Source: Bacteroidales bacterium
GTDB taxonomy: Bacteria; Bacteroidota; Bacteroidia; Bacteroidales; P3
DNA length: 64,000 nt
Direction of reading: 5' to 3'
NCBI GenBank assembly: GCA_017451385.1
Contig: JAFSPS010000047.1
Span: 1-64,000, forward strand
Shown here: positions 7,594 through 16,336 of the stretch, in pieces
How the letters are laid out: each line of letters starts with the position of its first letter
Position numbering within the stretch: the stretch's first letter is position 1
Translations under genes and position numbers: made by a program
The notes under the pieces: model-generated
The model's database searches: none
The model's input: only the letters and a program-made list of their open reading frames with translations
Told to the model about the DNA's origin: nothing

Positions 7594-8088
7594 GTCTTAA
7601 TCCTTGTTTTGGTGGAAGATGGGGGGATAGTGAAAAGAATTAAGAGATATAGAGTGTTTGCACAAAGTCTTAATCCTTGTTTTAGTGGAAGATGGGGGGA
7701 TAGCACTTCATATATTGCATATTTTGAAGAAATTTTAACATCTTAATCCTTGTTTTGGTGGAAGATGGGGGGATAGCGAGGGTACATCACCGCGCAGTTC
7801 CGTCCCTCCATGTCTTAATCCTTGTTTTGGTGGAAGATGGGGGGATAGACAAAGTAAAAGGAGGAGTAGAACTTACTCTCCAGTCTTAATCCTTGTTTTG
7901 GTGGAAGATGGAGGGATAGAGTGTTGTAACGGGATACTCCAACGATGAGTACTGCGTCTTAATCCTTGTTTTGGTGGAAGATGGGGGGATAGTCAAGGTC
8001 ATGTCCGCCTAGAAGGAATAGTCTTGTGGCTGGCATAGAAGATAAGGTGGATTAGAAATACTTAGAATAATTCCTTTTATTGTCAATG

Positions 8089-8119
8089 CAAAGGTATGTT
8101 TTATGTATCAATATATCAA
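8089..8119 (-). promoter_or_regulatory. Leader promoter of the CRISPR array
   Basis: On the minus strand, -7 box TACCTTTG (8096 to 8089) is preceded by TTG (8119 to 8117) with exactly 20 nt between, the Bacteroidota consensus spacing. Transcription would start near 8080 and enter the first repeat at 7992 about 90 nt later. This supports minus-strand crRNA synthesis. Confidence 0.65.
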
Positions 8120-8390
8120 GCAAAACTTATCAACAACGTTATAGTTCGCTGTAACTATATGGCTATTTGTAGTTTATCGTTGTTGGATACTCTTTAGTTC
8201 GTGTGTGTTCCTTTTGTTATGAAATAGTGGCATCAACAATATGTGATGCCTGTTTTATTGTTTGTTATAATATATGCAAGGAGGCTTTGCATAGCAAAGC
8301 CTCCTTGCGTTTCTTGTCTTTGTGCAACCTCTGTAAAATGGCTTTATATGCAATACATACTGGGGCGAAGGGTATGAATTGTTGTCGTTT
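8120..8390. other. AT-rich stretch between CRISPR leader and pspC, with a long hairpin
   Basis: No convincing gene (a 63-codon frame at 8203 is Cys-rich and runs through the hairpin). At 8276-8308 there is a perfect 15-bp stem GCAAGGAGGCTTTGC/GCAAAGCCTCCTTGC with a 3-nt loop, followed on the plus strand by T-rich GTTTCTTGTCTTTG. It looks like a terminator but no plus-strand gene precedes it. Confidence 0.6.
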
Positions 8391-8624
8391 TTAGCGGTTG
8401 TCTTTATTAAGACTGTCGTTTTGTTGTCTTTCAGCTGCTGTTGTGTCAGCTGGCATCATCAGGGCGAGGATGAGGTAGAGCAATAGACCGAAGCCTCCGA
8501 ATACGACGCAGCAAACGAAGATGATGCGCATAATCGTGGGGTCCATGTCGAAGTATTTTGCTAAACCGCTGCATACGCCTGTCAGTTTCTTGTTCGAGGT
8601 GTCTCGTGTCAGTTTGTTTGCCAT
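8391..8624 (-). CDS. PspC-domain membrane protein
   Basis: 77 aa with the complete PspC core: 'LTGVCSGLAKYFDMDPTIMR' then one long hydrophobic segment (about residues 32-57, 'IIFVCCVVFGGFGLLLYLIL') ending 'MMPAD'. PspC proteins sit in the inner membrane and in proteobacteria take part in the phage-shock envelope-stress response; in Bacteroidota such stand-alone short forms are common and their partner is unknown. No other psp gene is nearby. The charged tail after residue 60 is short. Monocistronic; valS ends 72 bp further on, on the same strand. Confidence 0.88.
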   Translation of the reverse strand: MANKLTRDTSNKKLTGVCSGLAKYFDMDPTIMRIIFVCCVVFGGFGLLLYLILALMMPADTTAAERQQNDSLNKDNR

Positions 8625-8696
8625 AATTACTAAATATTAAGGTTTTTATTATGTTGATTTACAGTAGAATGGACGATGTGTTTTTCTGATGTATGC

Positions 8697-11375
8697 CTAT
8701 TTACTTAATGCTTCTATCTGTGCTTTGATGGCGGCTATCTTGCTCTCGGCGTCAGCCTGTTTCTTGCGTTCGAGTGCCACTACTTTCTCGGGAGCACCGT
8801 TGATGAATTTCTCGTTGCCGAGTTTTTTCATCACGCTGGCGAGGAAGCCTTCGGCGTATGCCAGCTCGTCGGCCAGTTTCTTCAGTTCAGCCTCTTTGTC
8901 GATGTTCTGGCTCATGGGGACGAAACATTCTGTGGTGCCAACCATGAAGCTGATGGCGCCGTCCATCTTACTGTCGATGCTCTCTATCTTGCTGACGTTG
9001 CCCAGTTTGCGTATGATGCCGTAGAATGATGAAGGTGCTTCGCCGCGCAGGTAGAGTTCGACCTCCTCTTTAGGCGAGAGGCCTTTGCTGTTGCGCAGGT
9101 TGCGTACGCCGGCAATAATCTCCTGCGCCATGGTGCAGCTGTCGAGCACGCGTTGGTCGAACATGGCGGAGAGGGGCTGACGAGCCAGCATGATGGTCTC
9201 GCCTTCGGCGCGTTGGCGAAGGGTGTGCCATATCTCCTCGGTGACGAAAGGCATGAAGGGGTGCAGGATGCACATGAGGCGTTCGAAGATGGAGAGGGTG
9301 CTCTCGTAGGTCTCGGCATCAATCTCTGCGCCGTGGGCGGGCTTAATCATCTCCAGATACCATGAGCAGAAGTCGTCCCACACCAGTTTGTAACTCGTCA
9401 TGAGTGCCTCGCTGAGGCGGTACTCGTTGAAGTCGCGTTCAATCTCAGCCAGCACGCAAGCCATGCGCTGTTCCATCCATTCCACGCTGATGCGGTTGTC
9501 GTCGTCTTGTTGTGCTGTGGCGGAGACCTGCCATCCTTTCACCAGACGCAGGGCGTTCCATATCTTGTTGGCGAAGTTGCGCCCCTGTTCGCAGATGCTC
9601 TCGTCGAAAGGCAGGTCGTTGCCGGCAGGGGCCGTCAGGAGCATGCCCATGCGCACGCCGTCGGCGCCATATTTCTCTATCAGCTCTATAGGGTCGGGGC
9701 TGTTGCCCAGCTGTTTGGACATCTTGCGTCCCAGTTTGTCGCGCACTATGCCAGTGAAATAGACGTGCTTGAAGGGTATGTCGCCACGAAATTCCTCGCC
9801 AGCCATAATCATGCGAGCCACCCAGAAGAAGATGATGTCTGGTGCGGTGATGAGGTCGTCGGTGGGGTAGTAGTATTTTATCTCGTCGTTGTCGGGGTTG
9901 CGTATGCCGTCGAAGAGCGAGATGGGCCAGAGCCAGCTGCTGAACCACGTGTCCAGCACGTCCTCGTCCTGTCGCAGGTCGTCCATGGAGTGGACGGCTT
10001 GCGGGTAGCGTTCCATGGCTATGCGCAGGGCCTCGTCGTCGCTTGCAGCCACCACTACCTCGGTGCGGCCATCGACATCGACATAGTAGGCGGGGATGCG
10101 CTGTCCCCACCAAAGCTGGCGGCTGATGCACCAGTCCTTGATGTTCTCCAGCCAGTGGCGATAGGTGTTCTTGAATTTGGCGGGGTGGAACTGTATGGTG
10201 TCGTCTTCCACCACCTCGAGGGCCTTCTTGGCTACTGCCTCCATGCGCATGAACCATTGTGCCGACAGTTTGGGCTCGATGACGGCGTCGGTGCGCTCGC
10301 TGTGTCCCACGTTGTTGGTGTAGTCCTCTATCTTTTCGATGAGTCCGGCTGCGTCAAGGTCTTTGACAATCTGCTTGCGGCAGGCGAAGCGGTCCATGCC
10401 GGCATACTGTGCGCCATGCTCGTTGAGGGTGCCGTTGTCGTTGAAGATGTCGATAGTCTCGAGGTTGTACTTCATGCCGAGGTTGTAGTCGTTGATGTCG
10501 TGTGCCGGCGTGATTTTCAGTGCGCCGGTGCCGAACTCGCGGTCCACATACTCGTCCATGATAATCTGCACGCTGCGTCCAACGCCGGGGACGATGACGC
10601 GTTTGCCTTTGAGCCATGTGTAGCGCGGGTCGTCGGGATGTACGCACACGGCGGTGTCGCCCAAGATGGTCTCCGGACGCGTGGTGGCCACGACGATGTA
10701 GGGGCGGCCGTCCAGCGTCTTGATGCCGCTGCCTTCGGTAGGCGTGTAGCTTTCTGTGGTGTCAATGAAATAGCGCAGATAGAACAACTTGCCGTGGCTT
10801 TCCTTGTAGATGACCTCTTCGTCGCTGACGGCAGTCAGTGCTTTGGGGTCCCAGTTCACCATGCGCACGCCGCGGTAGATGAGGCCTTTGTTGTAGAGGT
10901 CCACGAAGACTCGCATGACGCTCTCGTAGCGTATGGAGTCCATGGTGAAAGCCGTGCGGTCCCAGTCGCAGCTGGCACCGAGGCGGCGCAACTGCTTGAG
11001 GATGATGCCGCCATACTGCTCCTTCCATTCCCACGCATATTTAAGGAACTCGTCGCGCGAGAGCTGTCTCTTGTCGATGCCACGCTCGGCGAGCATCTTC
11101 ACCACCTTGGCTTCGGTGGCTATAGAGGCGTGGTCCGTCCCCGGCACCCAGCAGGCGTTCTTGCCCATCATGCGGGCGCGGCGGATGAGCACATCCTGTA
11201 TGGTGTTGTTGAGCATGTGCCCCATGTGGAGCACGCCGGTGACATTGGGCGGCGGAATTACTATTGTGTAAGGCTGACGATGGTCAGGCTCCGAGTGGAA
11301 AATCTTGTTGTCAATCCAATATTTGTACCATTTCTCCTCTACTGACGAGGGCACATATTTCGATTCTATTGCCAT
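8697..11375 (-). CDS. valS: Valyl-tRNA synthetase
   Basis: 892 aa, usual bacterial length. It charges tRNA-Val and edits mis-activated threonine. The class I HIGH motif is HMGH (residues 50-53 in '[11 protein letters not shown]'), the second signature is KMSK (about residue 550, '[15 protein letters not shown]'), and the editing (CP1) domain lies between, with '[15 protein letters not shown]'. The C-terminal coiled coil typical of ValRS is present ('[20 protein letters not shown]' to the end). The start ATG at 11375 follows a -7 box TAACTTTG at 11432-11425. No defects seen. Confidence 0.98.
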   Translation of the reverse strand: MAIESKYVPSSVEEKWYKYWIDNKIFHSEPDHRQPYTIVIPPPNVTGVLHMGHMLNNTIQDVLIRRARMMGKNACWVPGTDHASIATEAKVVKMLAERGIDKRQLSRDEFLKYAWEWKEQYGGIILKQLRRLGASCDWDRTAFTMDSIRYESVMRVFVDLYNKGLIYRGVRMVNWDPKALTAVSDEEVIYKESHGKLFYLRYFIDTTESYTPTEGSGIKTLDGRPYIVVATTRPETILGDTAVCVHPDDPRYTWLKGKRVIVPGVGRSVQIIMDEYVDREFGTGALKITPAHDINDYNLGMKYNLETIDIFNDNGTLNEHGAQYAGMDRFACRKQIVKDLDAAGLIEKIEDYTNNVGHSERTDAVIEPKLSAQWFMRMEAVAKKALEVVEDDTIQFHPAKFKNTYRHWLENIKDWCISRQLWWGQRIPAYYVDVDGRTEVVVAASDDEALRIAMERYPQAVHSMDDLRQDEDVLDTWFSSWLWPISLFDGIRNPDNDEIKYYYPTDDLITAPDIIFFWVARMIMAGEEFRGDIPFKHVYFTGIVRDKLGRKMSKQLGNSPDPIELIEKYGADGVRMGMLLTAPAGNDLPFDESICEQGRNFANKIWNALRLVKGWQVSATAQQDDDNRISVEWMEQRMACVLAEIERDFNEYRLSEALMTSYKLVWDDFCSWYLEMIKPAHGAEIDAETYESTLSIFERLMCILHPFMPFVTEEIWHTLRQRAEGETIMLARQPLSAMFDQRVLDSCTMAQEIIAGVRNLRNSKGLSPKEEVELYLRGEAPSSFYGIIRKLGNVSKIESIDSKMDGAISFMVGTTECFVPMSQNIDKEAELKKLADELAYAEGFLASVMKKLGNEKFINGAPEKVVALERKKQADAESKIAAIKAQIEALSK

Positions 11376-11424
11376 AAGTATTGATTATTATGTTGTTGTG
11401 ATTTTGTGCTGTCTAAATAGGTTG

Positions 11425-11432
11425 CAAAGTTA
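11425..11432 (-). promoter_or_regulatory. -7 promoter box for valS
   Basis: Minus-strand TAACTTTG (TAnnTTTG), 50 bp before the valS ATG. No clear -33 TTTG at the right distance. Confidence 0.55.
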
Positions 11433-11502
11433 CAAAAAAAACATTAGGTAGTTGCTTCTTATTTGTTTGCATTCATACATTGCGGAAAATCAACCGTCAA
11501 AT

Positions 11503-12168
11503 TCAATGCAGTCTTTTGTTTAGCTCTTCAATTATTCTTTTCAGTTCGGTATTTTCGGCTTCAAGCCGTTGGTTTTCTTCTTCTAAGGCGCGCATGTGGG
11601 CTTCTTGCTCTGCACGGTAGCCGGTGCGTGCTGCATACATGCGCTCTTTGATGCCACCCTCTTTCACGAAGCGTTCTTCCAGTTTCTCGATATACGTACA
11701 CATCATCTTGTCGGTCTGGTGGCATAGAGTAAGTGCCATGTTCGCCATTTCCTCATCGTTCATCTTTGCCATCAATGGCTCGTAATCACAGTGGTCGTTG
11801 TGGGTTTGGCAGAAGATGCGCAACCGCCTCATCCGCTCGCTGTCTTTGGTCCATACGGTAAGGTGGTGGGTGTTCAGGTAGTCGGTGTAGTCTGCCCTCA
11901 GCTCCTGCAGGCTGCCACGGGCTACATTCAGTAATTTTATCTCCATCTCGCTGCTGGTCTGTCCGTCTTCGCTACCCTCCACGATATTCTGTTTGCCGCT
12001 GCGGGCTGCCTGTACCATCTGGTCAACGGTGCGGTCGCTATGTGCTGGCAGAAAACGTTTGCAGAACTCCACCGTCAGCTGGTAGAGGGTGTCGCTCTTG
12101 CGATAGAAGTAGAGCTCTTTCCACACCACGGCTTTCTTCAGCACCTTGCCTTTGGTATTGTATTCCAT
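11503..12168 (-). CDS. Four-helix-bundle protein with suffix domain
   Basis: 221 aa. Residues about 20-115 match the four-helix-bundle (S23/bIVSP-like) family: 'LTVEFCKRFLPAHSDRTVDQ', 'MVQAARSGKQNIVEGSEDG', 'EMEIKLLNVARGSLQELRAD'. The extra C-terminal half is the suffix found in Bacteroidales members, ending in a charged coiled coil (about 180-221, 'ALEEENQRLEAENTELKRII'). The family has no established function; some members are encoded inside 23S rRNA genes, and oligomerisation is expected. Cytoplasmic. Its start faces the queF promoter across a CTAG repeat tract. Confidence 0.85.
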   Translation of the reverse strand: MEYNTKGKVLKKAVVWKELYFYRKSDTLYQLTVEFCKRFLPAHSDRTVDQMVQAARSGKQNIVEGSEDGQTSSEMEIKLLNVARGSLQELRADYTDYLNTHHLTVWTKDSERMRRLRIFCQTHNDHCDYEPLMAKMNDEEMANMALTLCHQTDKMMCTYIEKLEERFVKEGGIKERMYAARTGYRAEQEAHMRALEEENQRLEAENTELKRIIEELNKRLH

Positions 12169-12189
12169 AGGAATGAAGTTTTTTTTGTT

Positions 12190-12236
12190 ATTTTTTCTAG
12201 GTTTTCCTAGGATTTTCTAGGCTTTCCTAGAAATGG
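12190..12236. repeat. Phased 10-bp CTAG repeat in a divergent intergenic region
   Basis: CTAG at 12197, 12207, 12217 and 12227, exactly 10 bp apart, in the pattern CTAGG-TTTTC / CTAGG-ATTTT / CTAGG-CTTTC / CTAGA. It lies between the four-helix-bundle gene and queF, ahead of both starts. Confidence 0.85.
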
Positions 12237-12352
12237 TTTTATCTTCTAAATTATTATCCTCTAATCTTTTATGCTTCTTTCTTGTCGTCTGGCTTTTTTG
12301 CAATAATAGCAAGATTTTATTGGTTGTTAATGCTTGATATCGGAAAAAGTGC

Positions 12353-12360
12353 TACCTTTG
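12353..12360 (+). promoter_or_regulatory. -7 promoter box for the que operon
   Basis: TACCTTTG (TAnnTTTG) about 60 bp before the queF ATG at 12420. The 59-nt leader shows no preQ1 riboswitch consensus that I can recognise. Confidence 0.65.
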
Positions 12361-12419
12361 CAGGCGATTATGAACCATGAGCGCTATTGTTTTTCCGCTC
12401 TAAAAATCTGAAAACAACT

Positions 12420-12893
12420 ATGAGAACAGCCGATGAACTGAGCGGCATAACGTTGCTCGGCAACCAGAAAACCCATTATCCCGACACCTATGCTCCCGAG
12501 GTGCTTGAGACCTTTGTCAACAAGCATCCCGACAATGAGTACCTCGTGACGTTCAACTGTCCGGAGTTCACCTCGCTATGTCCGCTCACAGGGCAGCCCG
12601 ATTTTGCGCGTATCGTCATATCGTATATCCCGCGAGAGAAGATGGTGGAGTCCAAGTCGTTGAAGCTTTATCTCTTTTCGTTTCGCAATCATGGCGACTT
12701 CCACGAGGATTGTGTTAATATCATAATGAAGGACTTGGTGCGGCTCATGGAGCCTCGCTATCTTGAAGTTACGGGGCTTTTCACTCCGCGAGGAGGTATA
12801 TCAATCTATCCGTTTGCCAACTATGCCGACGCAGAACATCAGACGATGCTCCATGAGCGCCGTATGGCACAAATGAATCGTGTTTTGCTATGA
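12420..12893 (+). CDS. queF: preQ0 reductase (NADPH-dependent 7-cyano-7-deazaguanine reductase)
   Basis: 157 aa from the ATG at 12420; an upstream in-frame ATG at 12387 would add 11 residues without family support. QueF reduces the nitrile of preQ0 to preQ1 with NADPH, the last free-base step of queuosine synthesis. Catalytic Cys is in '[14 protein letters not shown]'; the QueF signature '[20 protein letters not shown]' binds NADPH/substrate. It is the short unimodular type. First gene of queF-queC-queD-queE; its stop overlaps the queC start by 4 nt, indicating translational coupling. Confidence 0.96.
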   Translation: MRTADELSGITLLGNQKTHYPDTYAPEVLETFVNKHPDNEYLVTFNCPEFTSLCPLTGQPDFARIVISYIPREKMVESKSLKLYLFSFRNHGDFHEDCVNIIMKDLVRLMEPRYLEVTGLFTPRGGISIYPFANYADAEHQTMLHERRMAQMNRVLL

Positions 12894-13543
12894 AAGATGC
12901 CCTTCTTGTCCTCAGTGGCGGCATGGATTCCGTCACCATGCTCTACGACTACCAGCACGAAGTGGCTCTTGCGCTGACGTTCGACTATGGCAGCCGTCAC
13001 AACGAACGCGAGATAGCGTGCGCGCGTATGCACTGCCAGCGTCTCGCCATCCCGCATATCGTCATCCCGCTGTCGTTCATGGCGCAGTATTTCCGCTCGT
13101 CGTTGCTGCAGGGTGGTCCCGCAGTGCCTACGGGCGACTACAACGAGCAGAATATGCGCTCCACCGTGGTGCCATTCCGCAACGGCATCATGCTTTCTGT
13201 GGCTGCAGGGCTGGCGGAGAGCGAGGGGCTGCGACGCATCATGATAGCCAACCATGCCGGCGACCATGCCGTCTATCCCGACTGCCGTCCGCAGTTTGTC
13301 GAGGCTATGAACGCCGCCGTGCAGGCTGGCACATACGAAGGCGTCACGCTGTTCGCCCCCTACACCAACCTCACCAAGACCGACATAGCGCACCGAGGCA
13401 AGGCGCTGGATATTGACTACAGCGAGACCTACTCGTGCTATAACGGCGGCGCGCACCATTGCGGCGTCTGCGCCACCTGTCGCGAACGTCGTCAGGCCCT
13501 GCACGATGCGGGTATAGACGACAAGACGAGATACGACAAATAA
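12890..13543 (+). CDS. queC: 7-cyano-7-deazaguanine (preQ0) synthase
   Basis: 217 aa. It converts 7-carboxy-7-deazaguanine to preQ0 with ATP and ammonia. The PP-loop SGGMDS is at residues 9-14, and the zinc cysteines are in the C-terminal '[20 protein letters not shown]'. Full length for the family. Starts inside the last codons of queF (ATGA overlap) and precedes queD by 72 bp. Cytoplasmic; no anomalies. Confidence 0.97.
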   Translation: MKDALLVLSGGMDSVTMLYDYQHEVALALTFDYGSRHNEREIACARMHCQRLAIPHIVIPLSFMAQYFRSSLLQGGPAVPTGDYNEQNMRSTVVPFRNGIMLSVAAGLAESEGLRRIMIANHAGDHAVYPDCRPQFVEAMNAAVQAGTYEGVTLFAPYTNLTKTDIAHRGKALDIDYSETYSCYNGGAHHCGVCATCRERRQALHDAGIDDKTRYDK

Positions 13544-13615
13544 AACCATGCGACAAGGATGTCGCTATCACTCCAAAGCAATCAGATTACGTAACGCAAC
13601 ATACATCACACGGAT

Positions 13616-13951
13616 ATGTACTACGTTCAGAAAACCCTCACTATTTCGGCGGCGCACAACCTGATGCTCTCCTACGAGAGCAAGTGCGAAAACTTGCATG
13701 GTCACAACTGGGTCATCACCGTTTTCTGCCGCTCCAAGGAGCTCAATCAAGACGGCATGGTGACGGATTTCACGCACATCAAGCGCATCGTGAAAGAGAA
13801 GTTCGACCATAAGTATATCAACGAGCAGCTGGACTGCAACCCCTCCGCCGAGAACATGGCGCGCTGGATATGCGACAACGTGGAGAACTGCTACAAGGTG
13901 TCGGTGCAAGAGTCGGAAGGCAACCTCGCCATCTACGAGCGCGACGAGTAG
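13616..13951 (+). CDS. queD: 6-carboxy-5,6,7,8-tetrahydropterin synthase
   Basis: 111 aa, a compact member of the PTPS/QueD family that turns dihydroneopterin triphosphate into 6-carboxytetrahydropterin. Zinc ligands are the histidines of 'ISAAHNL' and 'NLHGHNW', and the catalytic Cys lies just before ('KCENLHGH'). 'MVTDFTHIK' and a C-terminal Glu region ('SVQESEGNLAIY') complete the active site. Third gene of the operon. An earlier frame from 13459 is only an overlapping artefact. Confidence 0.95.
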   Translation: MYYVQKTLTISAAHNLMLSYESKCENLHGHNWVITVFCRSKELNQDGMVTDFTHIKRIVKEKFDHKYINEQLDCNPSAENMARWICDNVENCYKVSVQESEGNLAIYERDE

Positions 13952-13986
13952 AGAAGACGCAATGAGCAAAAGGGAAAGGATGAGGA

Positions 13987-14565
13987 ATGGATAGTCTGTA
14001 CCGCATCAACGAGATATTCTACTCGCTGCAAGGCGAAGGCCATCATACGGGCACGCCTGCCGTCTTCATCCGTTTCAGCGGGTGCAATCTGCGCTGCCCC
14101 TTTTGTGATACCGATTTTGCGTCATCGCGTGCTATAACATTGGGTGAAATCATGGAGTCTGCAATGCGTTATCCGGCACGTTTCGTGGTGCTAACGGGGG
14201 GCGAGCCGTCGCTGCAGGCTGACGATGCCCTTGTCCGCGCCCTGCACGATGCTGGTTTTTACATAGCCATAGAGACCAATGGCACCCATGCGCTGCCTGC
14301 CGGCATCGACTGGGTCACCGTGTCGCCCAAAGAGGGCGGGAAGGTGGTGCTGACAGATGCCAGCGAGGTCAAGGTGGTCTTTACGGGTCAAGAGGTGGAG
14401 CGCTATCATGCGGATATTAGGTCGTCGCACTACTACCTGCAACCTTGTGCCCGCACCATAGATGGCGACATGACGGACAATCGCGAGGAGGTGATAGACT
14501 ACTGCATGGCCCATCCCCATTGGCACCTCTCGCTGCAGACCCATAAGCTGCTCGGCATCAGATAG
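13987..14565 (+). CDS. queE: 7-carboxy-7-deazaguanine synthase (radical SAM)
   Basis: 192 aa. It contracts 6-carboxytetrahydropterin to 7-carboxy-7-deazaguanine using SAM and a 4Fe-4S cluster. The cluster-binding CxxxCxxC is in 'SGCNLRCPFCDTDF'; the substrate region 'YSLQGEGHHTGTPAVFIR' precedes it, and 'VVLTGGEPSLQ' is the SAM GGE motif. Last of the four-gene queuosine operon, 35 bp after queD. GTP cyclohydrolase (folE) is not in the window. Confidence 0.96.
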   Translation: MDSLYRINEIFYSLQGEGHHTGTPAVFIRFSGCNLRCPFCDTDFASSRAITLGEIMESAMRYPARFVVLTGGEPSLQADDALVRALHDAGFYIAIETNGTHALPAGIDWVTVSPKEGGKVVLTDASEVKVVFTGQEVERYHADIRSSHYYLQPCARTIDGDMTDNREEVIDYCMAHPHWHLSLQTHKLLGIR

Positions 14566-14582
14566 CCTTGTGCACTGCGGGG

Positions 14583-15959
14583 TCAGAAGGTGTCGTTGCC
14601 CACCTTGTCCACATATCCGTAGCATCCGTTGCGTTTCACCACTGCCAAGCCTTCGGAGAAGTCATCGACTTGGTCGTATTTTGGCGGTATGGCTATTCGC
14701 CCCATTCTGTCGGCAAAGCCGAAACGCTTTTCCCCTGTCTCGCTGTCTGTTATTGCGATGTCAATCATCCCGTCGGCATATCTGAGGCCGTGCGAAGAGA
14801 ACTGTGTGAGGTCCATCACCGCCTCGCCTTCTCTGTTGATAACGAGCGACACTTTGTGGCCATTGTGTTTGCGGTGAACGCAGGCGCGTCCTTCGCTGTA
14901 GTTGTGAACTTTGTCGTAGATTGTTTCTACCACTTCGTTGCCGCTATGGTCGATAAAGCCCATCAGTTCTTTGCTCGTGCCGTTAATATTGCAACGCCTG
15001 GTCACAAGCGACATGCCGTCTTCGAAGCCGTCGATGTAGCGGTAGGGGAGTGTCATGACCTCGTTGCCATCGGCATCGACGAGCCCGCGGATGGTGCTAA
15101 TCTCGTCTCTCATCGTCCGTTGCCACCGCTGCATGGTGTTGCCATAGCTGTCTTGCACCTCATACATCTCGTAGTGAGGGCGTTCTTCGTGGCTGTCCCT
15201 TGAGAACGGGGCTACGCCTTCATAAATATTGCCCAGCCACGAGTAGATGAAAGGCACCGCCTCGTTGCCGTCTTGGTCCAAGAGTCCGTATTTCGAATTG
15301 TGGCGTATTCGCAGGCGTCCGCCACGGAAATGCTCGTCAACAGTGTCGTATATGCCCGTATAGGGTACTTCGAAAACCTTTTCGCCCTTGGTGTTTAGAA
15401 CCCACTGGAATCCCTGTTCTCTTGGCACTTCGGCGACAATGCCGCCCAACATGTACTTCTCATCATAGACTCGTCCGTATTCTGGATTTACCATACCCAC
15501 ACGAGCCCGTCCGTCACAGAACCAGTCTGCCCAATCGTAGATTGGTGGCACCACCACTTCGCCCTGAGTGTTGATATATCCATACTTGCGGTTGGGGTAT
15601 TTTCCCACGCCGAACGGTGCCAGCCCGTCGCAGAAGACGCCCACGTAATCCAGCGTTGGCGCTATCACCTCCCGTCCCTCAAGGTCGCAAAAGCCATTCA
15701 ATCCGTCCTTTATCACATTGATGAGCCCTCCTGAAATATCGAAGTGCATATCGTCGTAGCTGTTCTCCAGTATTTCCTCGCCTTGCGTGTTGATTATGTA
15801 TTTGCGTCCGTTGCGCTCTGCCTGTGCCACGCCCATGAGGAAATAGCCCAAATGGTCGTAGCGTTGCACCGCACGCCGCAGCTGGTCGTTGACAAGGTGC
15901 TGCTCGGGTGCGTAGTTCGGATAAATCCAGTCGTAGTAAGATTTAATACGCGGTATCAT
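14583..15959 (-). CDS. WG-repeat protein
   Basis: 458 aa made almost wholly of WG repeats, each of the form 'G(Y/L)(I/L)D..G.(E/V)V.P..YD....F.(D/E)G.A.V': for example 'KYGYINTQGEVVVPPIYDWA', 'GFADRMGRIAIPPKYDQVDD' and 'CYGYVDKVGND' at the end. No signal peptide or membrane segment, so probably cytoplasmic, unlike many exported WG proteins. WG repeats form beta-propeller-like scaffolds, with no enzymatic role assigned. Convergent with queE (17 bp between stops). Which protein or ligand it binds is unknown. Confidence 0.85.
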   Translation of the reverse strand: MIPRIKSYYDWIYPNYAPEQHLVNDQLRRAVQRYDHLGYFLMGVAQAERNGRKYIINTQGEEILENSYDDMHFDISGGLINVIKDGLNGFCDLEGREVIAPTLDYVGVFCDGLAPFGVGKYPNRKYGYINTQGEVVVPPIYDWADWFCDGRARVGMVNPEYGRVYDEKYMLGGIVAEVPREQGFQWVLNTKGEKVFEVPYTGIYDTVDEHFRGGRLRIRHNSKYGLLDQDGNEAVPFIYSWLGNIYEGVAPFSRDSHEERPHYEMYEVQDSYGNTMQRWQRTMRDEISTIRGLVDADGNEVMTLPYRYIDGFEDGMSLVTRRCNINGTSKELMGFIDHSGNEVVETIYDKVHNYSEGRACVHRKHNGHKVSLVINREGEAVMDLTQFSSHGLRYADGMIDIAITDSETGEKRFGFADRMGRIAIPPKYDQVDDFSEGLAVVKRNGCYGYVDKVGNDTF

Positions 15960-16336
15960 GGCTCTCTCGTTTTTTTTATGGAAAAAGAAATGCGGAATAT
16001 TCTGCTGTAGTTCTTTTTTAGGTGATGCAAAATAAAACCTTTATGATGCAAAGTAAAACAAAAGATTAACGCAGTGTGCGCCTATATGGCGGAAGTTTTC
16101 TTTATCTTGCTGTTAGTAAATAAATAAGACTTGTTTTGATGATTGCAATCGTTTGAATACAAGCATGTTTCGTCGTTGAATGCTGATGCGCCGATAACTA
16201 TATATGTCTAAAAAATACCAATATATCAGCATAATTTTGTAAGTTTGCAAAACTACAATCTCTGTAGCTGGATGTGCAAAGACGCTAACAATCAGTGTGT
16301 TTGCATATTGTTTCTGCTACAGACTAAAACTTTTTT
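15960..16336. other. Divergent intergenic region with a 15-bp direct repeat
   Basis: Between the WG gene and the deiminase gene. GATGCAAAATAAAAC (16024-16038) recurs with one mismatch at 16045-16059, 21 bp apart, on the same face of the helix. On the minus strand each contains a -7-like TTTTGCATC/CTTTGCATC. The right part holds the deiminase promoter. No gene seen. Confidence 0.5.
16240..16247 (+). promoter_or_regulatory. -7 promoter box for the arginine deiminase gene
   Basis: TAAGTTTG (TAnnTTTG) 90 bp before the ATG at 16337. Confidence 0.55.

Larger units (their letters stand above)
4949..7992 (-). CRISPR. CRISPR array, nine ~37-nt repeats, two kilobase-scale inter-repeat inserts, no cas genes nearby
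   Basis: Repeats at 7956-7992, 7883-7919, 7812-7848, 7740-7776, 7667-7703, 7594-7630, 6015-6051, 5943-5978 and 4949-4986. On the minus strand the 37-nt unit begins CTATCCCCCC and ends GGATTAAGAC. Ordinary spacers: 7920-7955, 7849-7882, 7777-7811, 7704-7739, 7631-7666 and 5979-6014 (36, 34, 35, 36, 36, 36 nt). Between 7594 and 6051, and between 5943 and 4986, the interval is instead 1542 and 956 bp of phage-like coding DNA. Minus-strand orientation is inferred from the GGATTAAGAC end (like the 5' handles of type I/III crRNAs), the promoter at 8089-8119 and repeat decay at the far end (one-base deletion plus substitution at 5943-5978; one-base insertion at 4949-4986). The unit can form only a 4-bp stem. 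No cas gene is within the window, so the type is uncertain. Confidence 0.9.

Noticed and set aside
4949..7992. Integron or attC cassette array
   Set aside because: No integrase gene in the window. The repeat is uniform, only 37 nt and lacks attC-like long inverted structure, and most intervals have CRISPR spacer length.
4949..7992. Integrated prophage
   Set aside because: No integrase, terminase, portal or lysis gene, and the phage-like pieces are gene fragments bounded by repeats rather than a contiguous phage.
8203..8394. 63-codon plus-strand frame
   Set aside because: It crosses a perfect 15-bp hairpin, is unusually Cys-rich and overlaps the end of pspC; no sign of a real protein.
9507..11345. 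612-codon frame opposite valS
   Set aside because: Shadow of the GC-rich valS gene; no start signal, promoter or recognisable domain.
11463..11651. 62-codon plus-strand frame over the four-helix-bundle gene
   Set aside because: Antisense shadow of a well-supported gene.
12361..12419. preQ1 riboswitch in the queF leader
   Set aside because: The 59-nt leader lacks the conserved preQ1-I or preQ1-II core sequences that I know and shows no clear pseudoknot.
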